The position numbers and the translations under genes are program-made. From the NCBI RefSeq assembly GCF_031181385.1, contig NZ_JAPSKV010000001.1, forward strand, positions 1-64,000: a stretch of DNA of 64,000 nt, given 5' to 3'. Below are positions 17,964 through 26,448 of this stretch, piece after piece. Positions within the stretch are counted from its first letter, which is position 1; every line of letters begins with the position of its first letter. This stretch comes from Fredinandcohnia onubensis (GTDB lineage Bacteria; Bacillota; Bacilli; Bacillales; Bacillaceae_L). The notes under the pieces were generated by a model, which saw nothing but the letters and a program-made list of their open reading frames with translations, ran no database searches and was not told the DNA's origin.

Positions 17964-19559
17964 ATGAATCAAGCAGAACTAAGAAGAAAAATCGGCCAAC
18001 TAATGGTTGTGGGCTTTAAAGGAATAACAGCCTCCGAGGAAATTAAAGAGTTGATTCGCGAGCATCATGTCGGCGGAATTATTCTCTTTGGCCGAAATAT
18101 TGGCACACCAGAGGAAATTCTTTCGTTAACGACGGAGCTCCAACAAGTGGCAAAGGATGCTGGGCATGAGCACCCACTCTTAATCTGTATTGATCAAGAA
18201 AATGGGGTTGTTCGTAGACTAGGAGAAGGTACAACAATATTTCCTGGGGCCATGCTTTTAGGGGCAACAGGCAATCCAGACAACGCCTATGAGGTAGGTG
18301 TTGCGACAGGTAAAGAGCTCAAGGCGCTTGGGATCAACTGGAATCTAGCACCAGTAATGGATGTGAACAATAACCCTGAAAATCCAGTCATTGGCGTAAG
18401 GTCCTTTGGTGAGTCAGCCGATAAAGTTTCAGAGTTTGGAAGAATGGCAATGAAGGGGATGCAGGAAGCTGGCGTCATCACAACGTTAAAACATTTCCCA
18501 GGTCATGGAGATACAAATGTCGATTCCCATCTAGACCTACCTGTGATCTCACACAACATTGAACGTTTGGAACAAATTGAGTTAAAACCTTTTGTTGACA
18601 GCATAGCGGCTGGTGCGGATACGGTTATGTCGGCCCATGTCTATTTTCCAGCAATTGCAGACACCCCAGGAGTCCCTGCGACATTGTCGCGTAAAGTCAT
18701 CACAGGCCTCCTCCGAGAAAAGCTTGGCTTTGATGGAGTGGTAACAACAGATTGTATGGAAATGAATGCAATTGCCAATACCATTGGCACCGCAAAAGGT
18801 GGGGTAGAAGCGATAAAAGCAGGTGTTGACCTCATTATGGTTTCTCATCTTCACCATCTTCAAAAGGAAACGATTGATGCAATTGTAACTGCAGTGGAAT
18901 CTGGAGAAATCGATGAAGCCCAGATTGAAGCAGCGGTAGCAAGAGTAACGAGATTAAAAGTAAAGTATTGTAATTGGGATGAAATTGGCTCAGATGAGGT
19001 ACCGTCATTTGTTGGTGGAAAAGAGCATCAACAGCTTGCGCATGACATTTATAAGCAAGGAATAACAATTGTAAAAAACAATGGTATTTTGCCATTAAAG
19101 AATAAACGTGTGCTAGTAGTTTACTCAGAAAATAAATATACGATGCAGGTTGAGGATAGACGCTATTCCTCGATGTATCTTGGTGAAACAATCAAAGAGA
19201 TTGATGATACTGCGGAGATAGTGCAACTATCAAACCCGGCAACGGATGAAGAAATCCAAAGAGTGGCCGCAAAAGCTCAACAATTTGAAGCGATTATTGT
19301 GGGAACCTTGACTGTTCAAGAAGGTGACGCACAAACAAAGCTAGTGAAGGCATTGACAGATACGGGGGTACCGGTCATCGTCATTGCGACAAGAAGTCCG
19401 TATGATTTGGCATACTTACCAGAGATTCAAGCCTATCTTTGCACATATGAATTCCCTTACCCAGCATTGAATATGGCAGCTAAAGCTATTTATGGACGTG
19501 AACAGGTAACAGGGAAATTGCCGGTTACCATTCCTCAGGTAAGGGAGCGGTTGAAGTGA
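17964..19559 (+). CDS. nagZ: Beta-N-acetylglucosaminidase NagZ (GH3)
   Basis: GH3 enzyme that removes GlcNAc from GlcNAc-MurNAc fragments. The 531-residue protein has the NagZ loop KHFPGHGDTNVDSH (176-189) with the Asp187-His189 catalytic dyad that stands in for a classical acid/base, and the nucleophile Asp263 in TTDCMEM. A C-terminal domain of about 180 residues follows the barrel, as in B. subtilis NagZ. There is no signal sequence, in contrast to the secreted B. subtilis protein as I recall it, so action in the cytosol is expected. The ATG follows GGAGGTGAG; the gene overlaps anmK by 4 bases (GTGA). Confidence 0.93.
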   Translation: MNQAELRRKIGQLMVVGFKGITASEEIKELIREHHVGGIILFGRNIGTPEEILSLTTELQQVAKDAGHEHPLLICIDQENGVVRRLGEGTTIFPGAMLLGATGNPDNAYEVGVATGKELKALGINWNLAPVMDVNNNPENPVIGVRSFGESADKVSEFGRMAMKGMQEAGVITTLKHFPGHGDTNVDSHLDLPVISHNIERLEQIELKPFVDSIAAGADTVMSAHVYFPAIADTPGVPATLSRKVITGLLREKLGFDGVVTTDCMEMNAIANTIGTAKGGVEAIKAGVDLIMVSHLHHLQKETIDAIVTAVESGEIDEAQIEAAVARVTRLKVKYCNWDEIGSDEVPSFVGGKEHQQLAHDIYKQGITIVKNNGILPLKNKRVLVVYSENKYTMQVEDRRYSSMYLGETIKEIDDTAEIVQLSNPATDEEIQRVAAKAQQFEAIIVGTLTVQEGDAQTKLVKALTDTGVPVIVIATRSPYDLAYLPEIQAYLCTYEFPYPALNMAAKAIYGREQVTGKLPVTIPQVRERLK

Positions 19560-20719
19560 GTCAAAAGGTAATTCTGGGTTTAATGTCGGGTACATCTTTA
19601 GATGGTATTGACGCAGCTTTAGTTAATATTTCAGAAGATGAACATCAAAAGATCCAAGTGAAACTGATTCATTTTTCAACACTTTCTTATTCAGAAACCA
19701 TGCGTGCAAGAATCTTGGCATTATGTGACCCGAGTAAAGCTCGGCTTGAGGAGATCTCTTTAACCAATATGCTACTAGGTGAGTTGTTTGCAGAGGCAGC
19801 GAAAAAGGTTGTAACTGAAGCAGGGTTTGAGATGAAAGATGTGGACCTGATTAGCTCTCATGGTCAGACGATTTTTCATCAGCCTGAAGGGAAAAGGGTA
19901 GAAGACTATACAATTACTTCAACCTTGCAAATTGGGGATATTGCTGTGATTGCAGAAAGAACAGGTGTTATGACGGTTGGGGATTTCAGGACTCGTGATA
20001 TGGCGGTTGGCGGCCAAGGTGCGCCACTCGTTCCATATGTTGATGATCTATTATTTAGGGCAGATACGAGTGGTAGAATCCTTGCCAATATTGGTGGAAT
20101 TGCGAATATAACCGTTTTACCCCCTGCTGAGAGCCATAAACATGTGCTTGCGTTTGATACTGGCCCAGGAAATATGCTGATTGATGCCTTTACAATGTGG
20201 GCAACCAATGGAAAACAAACCTATGATAAAAATGGAGAAATAGCAGCAGCTGGTAAGGTAGATGATCAATGGCTTCAGGAGCTTTTAGATCACGACTATT
20301 ACCGCCTACCGGCACCCAAAAGTACAGGTCGAGAGTTATTTGGATTCGATTATGCAAAAGAACTTTGGAATACCAAAGCCGATTTAGGACCAGAGGATAA
20401 GATAGCTACTATTACTGAGCTGACAGCACGAACAATCGCTGAAGAGTGTAAGAGATTTATAGATTCGTATAAAATCCAAGAGATTTTTATAAGCGGTGGT
20501 GGTTGGTACAATCAAACACTACGAAAGAGGTTGCAAGCTAATCTGCCTCCGTCAATCAGATTAGGAAGTACAGATGAGCTGGGCATACAGGCTGATGCTA
20601 AGGAAGCCATTGTATTTGCATTACTAGGTTACCAATGCATCAACAAACGACCAAATAATCTTCCATCGGCAACAGGAGCAAGCGCCCCGGTTATTATGGG
20701 GAAAATTGCTCTAGTATAA
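19556..20719 (+). CDS. anmK: Anhydro-N-acetylmuramic acid kinase
   Basis: ATP-dependent enzyme that opens the 1,6-anhydro ring of anhydroMurNAc and phosphorylates it to MurNAc-6-phosphate, the MurQ substrate. 387 residues, full length, with GLMSGTSLDGIDAA (8-21), GDFRTRDMAVGGQGAPLVPY (about 142-161), the adenosine-site block FDTGPGNMLIDAF (about 199-211) and the C-terminal ISGGGWYNQ motif. The GTG start overlaps the nagZ stop. Its substrate arises only from lytic transglycosylases, so its presence implies such an activity; the SpoIID-like gene at 11534-13306 is a candidate source. Confidence 0.95.
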   Translation: MSQKVILGLMSGTSLDGIDAALVNISEDEHQKIQVKLIHFSTLSYSETMRARILALCDPSKARLEEISLTNMLLGELFAEAAKKVVTEAGFEMKDVDLISSHGQTIFHQPEGKRVEDYTITSTLQIGDIAVIAERTGVMTVGDFRTRDMAVGGQGAPLVPYVDDLLFRADTSGRILANIGGIANITVLPPAESHKHVLAFDTGPGNMLIDAFTMWATNGKQTYDKNGEIAAAGKVDDQWLQELLDHDYYRLPAPKSTGRELFGFDYAKELWNTKADLGPEDKIATITELTARTIAEECKRFIDSYKIQEIFISGGGWYNQTLRKRLQANLPPSIRLGSTDELGIQADAKEAIVFALLGYQCINKRPNNLPSATGASAPVIMGKIALV

Positions 20720-20840
20720 CTTTATTCAGCAGGCTGAATAAAGTTATAGCCTCCGGCGGATGCCACAGATTTTCAAAGGAAACTTTTCGCTAGGGCGAAA
20801 AAATCTGGGCACAAATACGCCAAGGCGCATTTGATTATTT
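20718..20840. repeat. Dispersed structured repeat, family C, copy 1
   Basis: It begins with ACTTTATTCAGC-AG-GCTGAATAAAGT, a perfect 12-bp inverted repeat just after the anmK stop. Then come GCCACAGATTTTC ... GAAAAAATCTGGGC and AATACGCCAAGGCGCATTTGA. An inner TTTTCGC-TAG-GGCGAAAA hairpin closes the structure. A second copy lies at 56077-56274. It separates anmK from the importer genes and could end or attenuate transcription. Confidence 0.75.
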
Positions 20841-20938
20841 AAAAAACTGAAGGGAGGCGAGGGCAAGAGCTACAAATATAGTGTTCTGTTGGTACTGGAA
20901 AAAACAATGATGAAAGATACGTAAGGGGGAAAAGTAGA

Positions 20939-22276
20939 ATGAAAAAATGGCTTAGTCTTTTTCTTATAAGTATTTTAGTAATTGGATTGTTAGCGGCATG
21001 TAGCAAGAAAGAGAACACAACAAAAGATGGCGGCGGAGATAGTGAAAAGGAATGGACAGGTACAATCACAGTATGGGATGGACCACGTTGGCCAGATGAT
21101 AAAGACAATAAATTCCACTGGATGGAAAGTAAAATTAAAGAATTCGAAGCAGCACATGAAGGGGTTAAAGTTGAACTAGTTCAAGTTCCATGGGCAGAGC
21201 TTCCTGATAAATTAGGCGTTTCAATCGCCGGACAATCTTGGCCTGATGTTGCACCAGTTGATATTAGTGGTAGTGCAGTAAGTATTGACCATATTGAACA
21301 AGGTGTAATTGAATCAGTTGATGAGTTATTTACAGAAGATGAACTTAAGGACTTTTATGAAAATGCACTAGATGCTTACACATTTGACGGGAAATTATAT
21401 GGAGTTCCAAACTCTCTAACTGTACACGCAATGCTTTTAAACTTAGATCTTTTTGAAGAGCGCGGAGTTGAGCCTCCAGCAAACGGTGAATGGACATGGG
21501 ATGAATTCTTTGCAGCAGCTGAAAAGCTAACTTTTGACCGTGATAACGATGGTAAAACAGATGTATACGGATTCTCAACATATATCCTTCCTGGTTACTA
21601 TGAGGCATGGCCGTTCTTCTATATCAATGGTGGAAGCCCATTAAATGAAGATATGTCAAAATTTACGTTCACAGAGCCAGAAGCAGTAGAAGCGATTCAA
21701 CAACTTGCAGATTTGAAATTAGAGCACAACGTAGCTCCTGAAACATTAGGTGGTCAGGACGTTGGTGGTACATTCCAAGCGTGGGCAAACGAAGAGCAAC
21801 GTACTGTTGCAATGCAGCCATGGGCTACATGGGCGATTAGCTCAGCTCAAACAAAATATCCAACAAACTTTGCAGTTGCAAACTACCCAACAGGTAAATC
21901 AGGTGAGCCTGTAACAATCGGTGGTGTAGGTGGTTGGACAATGTTCCACCAAGAAGAAGAAGGGAAAAAAGAAATGGTTGGCGAGTTTATTAAGTTCATC
22001 TCTTCAACAGATGAGCAATTTACGATGGCAACTGAGTATGGTATTTTCCCTGCACGTAAGAGCGCTGCAGACATGGACCCTTATAAGGACAATCCAGAAA
22101 TGAAGCGTGCACAAGAAATGTCTTCACAAGTAGTTATGCTTCCACGCCACCCTGAATGGAAGAAAATTGATGAAGCCATCCAAACAGAGCTTCAGTTAGT
22201 ATTCAATGGTGAAAAGACGGCAGAAGAAGCAATGAAAGCTGCTGAGAAGAAGGTAAATGAATTGTTAGGTGAGTAG
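20939..22276 (+). CDS. ABC sugar transporter, substrate-binding lipoprotein
   Basis: Cluster 1 (CUT1-type) extracellular solute-binding lipoprotein of 445 residues. Signal peptide with lipobox LLAAC (Cys at about 21), followed by a linker and an SBP fold (TITVWDGPRW, later MQPWATWAIS and MFHQEEEGKK). It is placed with two permeases inside a murein-recycling cluster, where B. subtilis has the MurNAc PTS murP. The substrate is therefore probably a peptidoglycan sugar such as GlcNAc-MurNAc or a small muropeptide (inference). A GGGGGAAAAG site precedes the ATG. Confidence 0.88.
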   Translation: MKKWLSLFLISILVIGLLAACSKKENTTKDGGGDSEKEWTGTITVWDGPRWPDDKDNKFHWMESKIKEFEAAHEGVKVELVQVPWAELPDKLGVSIAGQSWPDVAPVDISGSAVSIDHIEQGVIESVDELFTEDELKDFYENALDAYTFDGKLYGVPNSLTVHAMLLNLDLFEERGVEPPANGEWTWDEFFAAAEKLTFDRDNDGKTDVYGFSTYILPGYYEAWPFFYINGGSPLNEDMSKFTFTEPEAVEAIQQLADLKLEHNVAPETLGGQDVGGTFQAWANEEQRTVAMQPWATWAISSAQTKYPTNFAVANYPTGKSGEPVTIGGVGGWTMFHQEEEGKKEMVGEFIKFISSTDEQFTMATEYGIFPARKSAADMDPYKDNPEMKRAQEMSSQVVMLPRHPEWKKIDEAIQTELQLVFNGEKTAEEAMKAAEKKVNELLGE

Positions 22277-22290
22277 TAATAGGCATAAGG

Positions 22291-22316
22291 TGGGTAGCCC
22301 TTAAATGGGCTGCCTG
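22291..22316 (+). other. Intercistronic hairpin between binding protein and permease
   Basis: GGGTAGCCC-TTAAAT-GGGCTGCCT hairpin without a T run. This is the usual place for an mRNA 3'-stabilising structure that raises binding-protein levels over the permeases. Confidence 0.5.
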
Positions 22317-22345
22317 TTGCCAAATGAAAGATTGGGGGAATTGCG

Positions 22346-23266
22346 TTGAAACCCGTTCATCAAACTGCAAATGCAGTAGTACAGACAAAAAAACCAACTA
22401 TCTGGCTACAAATGAAAAAGAACTATTCCGCATATTTATTTTTACTTCCAAAACTTATCCTGTTTATTGCATTTATTGCGATCCCGGTTGTGTGGGCGTT
22501 TATCATCTCCTTCCAGGAATACAAAATTTTTGGGAGTGAATGGGCAGGTTTAGACAACTATATAAAAGTGTTTAAAAGTGCTGCCTTTTACGACGCTCTA
22601 GGAAATACATTCCTTTTTACGGTTGTAACGGTACCTTTTAACGTAATAAGTGCACTTATCATTGCTTCTCTCATCCATCCTCTTGGAAAACTATCTCAAA
22701 GCTTCTTCCGAGGAGCCTTTTATTTACCAACAGTTACATCAATGGTAATTGTTGCAATGGTTTGGCGCTGGATGTACAACTATGACTTTGGACTGTTTAA
22801 CTATGTGTTAGGGTGGTTTGGAATGGAACCACTTAACTGGTTGGGACAATCTTCATCCGCACTTTGGGCCTTGATCATCATGCAATGTTTAATTCCATTT
22901 GGAGTTGGAATCATTCTCTATCTTGCTTCAATGGGTTCAATTTCACATTCACTATATGAAGCGGCTACTATTGACGGGGCAAATAGTTTTCAAAAATGGT
23001 ATCGCATTACATTGCCATTATTAAAACCATCTACGTTATATTTAGTTTTACTAAGTACAATCGGTTCGTTTCAGGTATTTACACAAATTATTATGATGAC
23101 GGGCGGAGGACCAGGCACGGCTACAGAAACTCTTGTTCACTTAATCTATAAGACAGGCTTTAGAGATTTCGAGTTTGGCTTTGCAGCAGCACAATCCGTT
23201 GTTTTATTCTTTATCATTCTTTTATTTTCAATTATCCAATTCCGTTTACTTCGGTACGAAGACTAG
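22346..23266 (+). CDS. ABC sugar transporter permease 1 (MalF type)
   Basis: Inner-membrane permease of a CUT1-type sugar importer, 306 residues with six predicted helices. The cytoplasmic EAA loop, EAATIDGANSFQKWYRITLP (about 210-230), docks the ATPase. The start is TTG at 22346 behind GGGGGAA, which gives a 30-residue cytoplasmic N-terminus before the first helix. It pairs with the next gene. No ATPase gene lies in the cluster, so a shared MsmX-type ATPase is likely. Confidence 0.88.
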   Translation: MKPVHQTANAVVQTKKPTIWLQMKKNYSAYLFLLPKLILFIAFIAIPVVWAFIISFQEYKIFGSEWAGLDNYIKVFKSAAFYDALGNTFLFTVVTVPFNVISALIIASLIHPLGKLSQSFFRGAFYLPTVTSMVIVAMVWRWMYNYDFGLFNYVLGWFGMEPLNWLGQSSSALWALIIMQCLIPFGVGIILYLASMGSISHSLYEAATIDGANSFQKWYRITLPLLKPSTLYLVLLSTIGSFQVFTQIIMMTGGGPGTATETLVHLIYKTGFRDFEFGFAAAQSVVLFFIILLFSIIQFRLLRYED

Positions 23267-23278
23267 GAGGGAAGTATA

Positions 23279-24247
23279 ATGACATCAGGTATTCAAAAAG
23301 TAAACAAGCTTATTATTTATGTACTACTATCGGTTTTCGCCATTATTTCCCTTTTACCGTTGTATTGGGTGTTTAGTACCTCCTTGCAGCTCAGCAGCTA
23401 TCAAGATGAAGAACTAGAACGTCAAGTATCCTATGTTGATTCAAATCCTCCGAAAATGTACCCAGTAGGGATTACAGAGTACTTTGAGCATTGGGGGAAG
23501 GCTAGGGACGCAGAAAGCGCTGGTGATGCTGAAGCAGCAGCTTATCATCGTGATGTTATGGACTACATCATTGAAGATACGTTTTCAGGATTTACGACCT
23601 TGTTTAATAAAAATAACGTAGGCATTTGGTTTTTTAATAGTTTTTATATAGCAGTAGTGGTGACAATTGGGATACTCCTCTTTGACTCGATGGCCGGGTA
23701 TGTTCTCGCGAAAAAACGGTTCCCGGGACGAAATCTCATTTTCTGGTCGATTATTGCCACGATGATGATTCCCGGCCAAGTAACGTTAGTGCCTTTGTTT
23801 ATCATGGTTCGAAACTTTGGAATTATGGATACGCACTGGGCGCTTATATTCCCAGACTTAGCAATGGTATTTGGGGTATTTTTAATGAGGCAATTTATGC
23901 ACTCGATCCCGGATGAACTGATAGATGCAGCGAAAATTGATGGTGCAAGCGAATGGAAAACGTATTGGAAAATCATTCTGCCATTGGCGAAACCAGGTCT
24001 AGCAGCTCTAGGAATCTTTACATTTATGAACGTTTGGAATTCATTCCTGTGGCCAATTATCGTGTTAAACGATGCAAATCTATATACATTACCGGTAGGG
24101 TTAAAAACATTACAGGATGCAAACCTAGCGAGCTTCAAGCTTCTAATGAGTGGAGCAGCGATAGCATCGATCCCGATGATTATTGTATTCATGATGTTCC
24201 AACGCCACTTTGTAAAAGGATTAACCCTTGGCGGAGTAAAAGAATAA
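23279..24247 (+). CDS. ABC sugar transporter permease 2 (MalG type) with enlarged outer loop
   Basis: Second permease of the importer, 322 residues, with the EAA-type loop DAAKIDGASEWKTYWKIILP (about 218-237) and GLTLGGVKE at the end. The stretch between helix 1 (ends near 36) and helix 2 (starts near 118) is about 80 residues. That is well above the 35-40 typical of MalG-like proteins as I know them, and it is rich in Asp, Glu and Ala (ARDAESAGDAEAAAYHRD). It would lie outside the membrane and may contact the binding protein. The gene starts 12 bp after permease 1. Confidence 0.87.
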   Translation: MTSGIQKVNKLIIYVLLSVFAIISLLPLYWVFSTSLQLSSYQDEELERQVSYVDSNPPKMYPVGITEYFEHWGKARDAESAGDAEAAAYHRDVMDYIIEDTFSGFTTLFNKNNVGIWFFNSFYIAVVVTIGILLFDSMAGYVLAKKRFPGRNLIFWSIIATMMIPGQVTLVPLFIMVRNFGIMDTHWALIFPDLAMVFGVFLMRQFMHSIPDELIDAAKIDGASEWKTYWKIILPLAKPGLAALGIFTFMNVWNSFLWPIIVLNDANLYTLPVGLKTLQDANLASFKLLMSGAAIASIPMIIVFMMFQRHFVKGLTLGGVKE

Positions 24248-24255
24248 CGACTGAT

Positions 24256-24279
24256 GGAGAGAGCAATCTCTCTTTTTTT
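24256..24279 (+). terminator. Short hairpin with T run before namZ
   Basis: GAGAGA-GCAA-TCTCTC followed by seven T, 10 bp after the permease stop and 18 bp before the namZ ATG. The weak stem suggests partial attenuation rather than full termination. Confidence 0.5.
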
Positions 24280-24296
24280 GAGGGGAGGGGTAGAGA

Positions 24297-25448
24297 ATGG
24301 AGATAGGTCTTGACCGCTTTTTAACGGAATCTGTGGATTTATGTAAGGGTAAAAGAGTCGGAGTGGTTACCAATATGACAGGTGTTGACCAACGACTTAC
24401 ACCAACTATAGATTTGTTCCATGAACATCCAGATATTCATGTTACTGCATTATATGGACCTGAACATGGAATTAGAGGAAGTGCAAAGGAAGGGGAAAAG
24501 ATTGAGTTCTTTGTCGATCCTTATACCAATTTACCTGTGTATAGTCTTTACGGAGCAACGAAAAAGCCAACAAAAGAAATGCTTGAGAATGTGGATATGA
24601 TTTTCTTTGATCTTCAGGATATCGGGGCGAGGTACTATACATTTATTTATACAATGGCATATGTGATGGAAGCTTGTGCAGAGTTCGGGAAGGAATTCGT
24701 CGTTCTTGATCGGCCAAATCCAATCACAGGGACCGTAATGGAAGGGAATCTAGTGGATGAGGACGTTCGTTCCTTCGTGGGCCTCTATCCAATTCCAAAT
24801 CGTCACGGTATGACCGTCGGGGAAATTGCGCTCATGTATAAGCATGAATTCGGAATCGATTGTGAATTAACGGTCATTCCGATGGATGGCTGGAGTCGTG
24901 ATATGTTTTATGATGAAACCGGCCTGTTTTGGATTCCGCCATCGCCTAATACGACAGGAATGGATATGTGCACGTTATACCCTGGGATCTGCTTGGTTGA
25001 AGGAACGAATCTATCGGAGGGAAGAGGCACAACACGACCTTTTGAATACGTGGGGAGTCCCTATATTGAAGGATACCGGTTGGCTAAGTATTTTAATGAG
25101 AAAAAACTTCCAGGGGTGTTAGCCCGACCAATTTCCTTTGTTCCAACGTACCAAAAACATAAGGATCAGGTCTGTGAGGGTGTTCAGCTTCATGTAACCG
25201 ATCGATGGAAAATTCATTCGTTGAAATCAGGACTGACTTTGTTAGAAACAATAGCTGAAATGTACCCTCGTGATCTTGAGTTTCTTCAATTTGGTGAAAA
25301 GAAAACCTATATGTTTGACCTTTTAGCGGGGACAAAGGATCTTAAGAATTTAGTTCTGAATGGCGAGACTTATCGTTTTATAGAATTATGTGAAGCGGAA
25401 ACAGAAGCCTTTAAAAAGAAGAGAGAACCTTATCTACTTTACAATTAG
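24297..25448 (+). CDS. namZ: Exo-beta-N-acetylmuramidase NamZ (YbbC, DUF1343)
   Basis: 383-residue DUF1343 protein. B. subtilis NamZ/YbbC of this family releases MurNAc from the non-reducing end of peptidoglycan chains. Conserved blocks are visible: ALYGPEHGIRG (51-61, with the family Glu of GPEHG), DLQDIGARYYTFIYTM (about 103-118) and VLDRPNPI (about 137-144), then EGTNLSEGRGTTRPFE. The usual export signal is absent: the protein starts directly with the domain (MEIGLDRF), so a cytosolic enzyme acting on imported fragments is implied. A GAGGGGAGGGG site precedes the ATG. Confidence 0.9.
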   Translation: MEIGLDRFLTESVDLCKGKRVGVVTNMTGVDQRLTPTIDLFHEHPDIHVTALYGPEHGIRGSAKEGEKIEFFVDPYTNLPVYSLYGATKKPTKEMLENVDMIFFDLQDIGARYYTFIYTMAYVMEACAEFGKEFVVLDRPNPITGTVMEGNLVDEDVRSFVGLYPIPNRHGMTVGEIALMYKHEFGIDCELTVIPMDGWSRDMFYDETGLFWIPPSPNTTGMDMCTLYPGICLVEGTNLSEGRGTTRPFEYVGSPYIEGYRLAKYFNEKKLPGVLARPISFVPTYQKHKDQVCEGVQLHVTDRWKIHSLKSGLTLLETIAEMYPRDLEFLQFGEKKTYMFDLLAGTKDLKNLVLNGETYRFIELCEAETEAFKKKREPYLLYN

Positions 25449-25456
25449 GGAAGGGG

Positions 25457-26413
25457 ATGGACCGTTTGGTTTCATTTCGATATTATCAATCAGGCGATGA
25501 AGAAGGAATTGTTCGCCTCTGGAATGAGTGCTTGCTGAAGGATCCAATCACACAGCTTAGGTTTCGAAATCTCGTTCTTTTAGACGCAAACTTTGACCCA
25601 AAGGGATTGCGAGTTGCGGTTGACGGAGATCAAATAATCGGTTGTGTGTATGCGATACGAAGATTGCTACCAATGGCTTGCACAGACTTAGAGCTGGAAA
25701 ATGGCTGGATTCTTTTCTTTTTCGTTCATCCGGAGTTCTCGCGGTCTGGTGTCGGAGAAAAATTGATGAAAGATGGGGTGGAATTCCTAGCATCTGAAGG
25801 TCGGAAGAATGTTTTCTTTGCTTCGTATGCTCCGAATTATATTCTGCCTGGAATCGATGAAGAAGCATATCCAGAAGGCTATTCCTTTCTCCTCAAGCAA
25901 GGATTTGAAAAACAATATTCACCCGTCGCGATGGATCGAAGTTTAGTAGGCTTCACGCCATCCACTGATGTGCTTAAACTAAAGGCACAGCGGGAACAGG
26001 AAGGGTACACATTTTTAACCGCGGAAGATAAGGATTTATACGAAGTGATCCAATTTGCCAACAATGTATTTAATCCTGATTGGGGACGTGCGATTCGAGA
26101 AGGAATTCTACAAGGGCTACCACTCCACCGCATTTTAATCGCAAGAGATGGTGAAAATTTAGTGGGCTTTTGCATTTATGGCGGCTATGAAGCAATTCCG
26201 GATCGCTTCGGACCATTTGGGGTTGACCCCAACCAGCAAGGTAAGGGGTTAGGCAAGATTTTATTAAATGAGTGTTTGAAAAATATGCGTGCAGAAGGAT
26301 TGCATGGTGCATGGTTTCTCTGGACGGGAGAGAAAAGTTCAGCGGGACATCTCTATAAGAAAACAGGATTTGAGATCACACGAAAGTTTCATGTTATGAA
26401 AAAAACGTTATAA
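25457..26413 (+). CDS. Two-domain GNAT acetyltransferase
   Basis: 318-residue protein with two GNAT folds: about 1-155 (motif A region PEFSRSGVGEKLM) and about 170-318 (PNQQGKGLGKILLNECL, acetyl-CoA pyrophosphate loop). The acceptor is unknown; amino-sugar or muropeptide N-acetylation would fit the recycling cluster but is inference. It begins 9 bp after namZ. The broken gene at 14525-15195 is a paralogue of the same architecture, so this cluster once held two copies. Confidence 0.82.
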   Translation: MDRLVSFRYYQSGDEEGIVRLWNECLLKDPITQLRFRNLVLLDANFDPKGLRVAVDGDQIIGCVYAIRRLLPMACTDLELENGWILFFFVHPEFSRSGVGEKLMKDGVEFLASEGRKNVFFASYAPNYILPGIDEEAYPEGYSFLLKQGFEKQYSPVAMDRSLVGFTPSTDVLKLKAQREQEGYTFLTAEDKDLYEVIQFANNVFNPDWGRAIREGILQGLPLHRILIARDGENLVGFCIYGGYEAIPDRFGPFGVDPNQQGKGLGKILLNECLKNMRAEGLHGAWFLWTGEKSSAGHLYKKTGFEITRKFHVMKKTL

Positions 26414-26448
26414 TAAAAAGTAGATTTTAATAAAGAGAGTTGATGACA

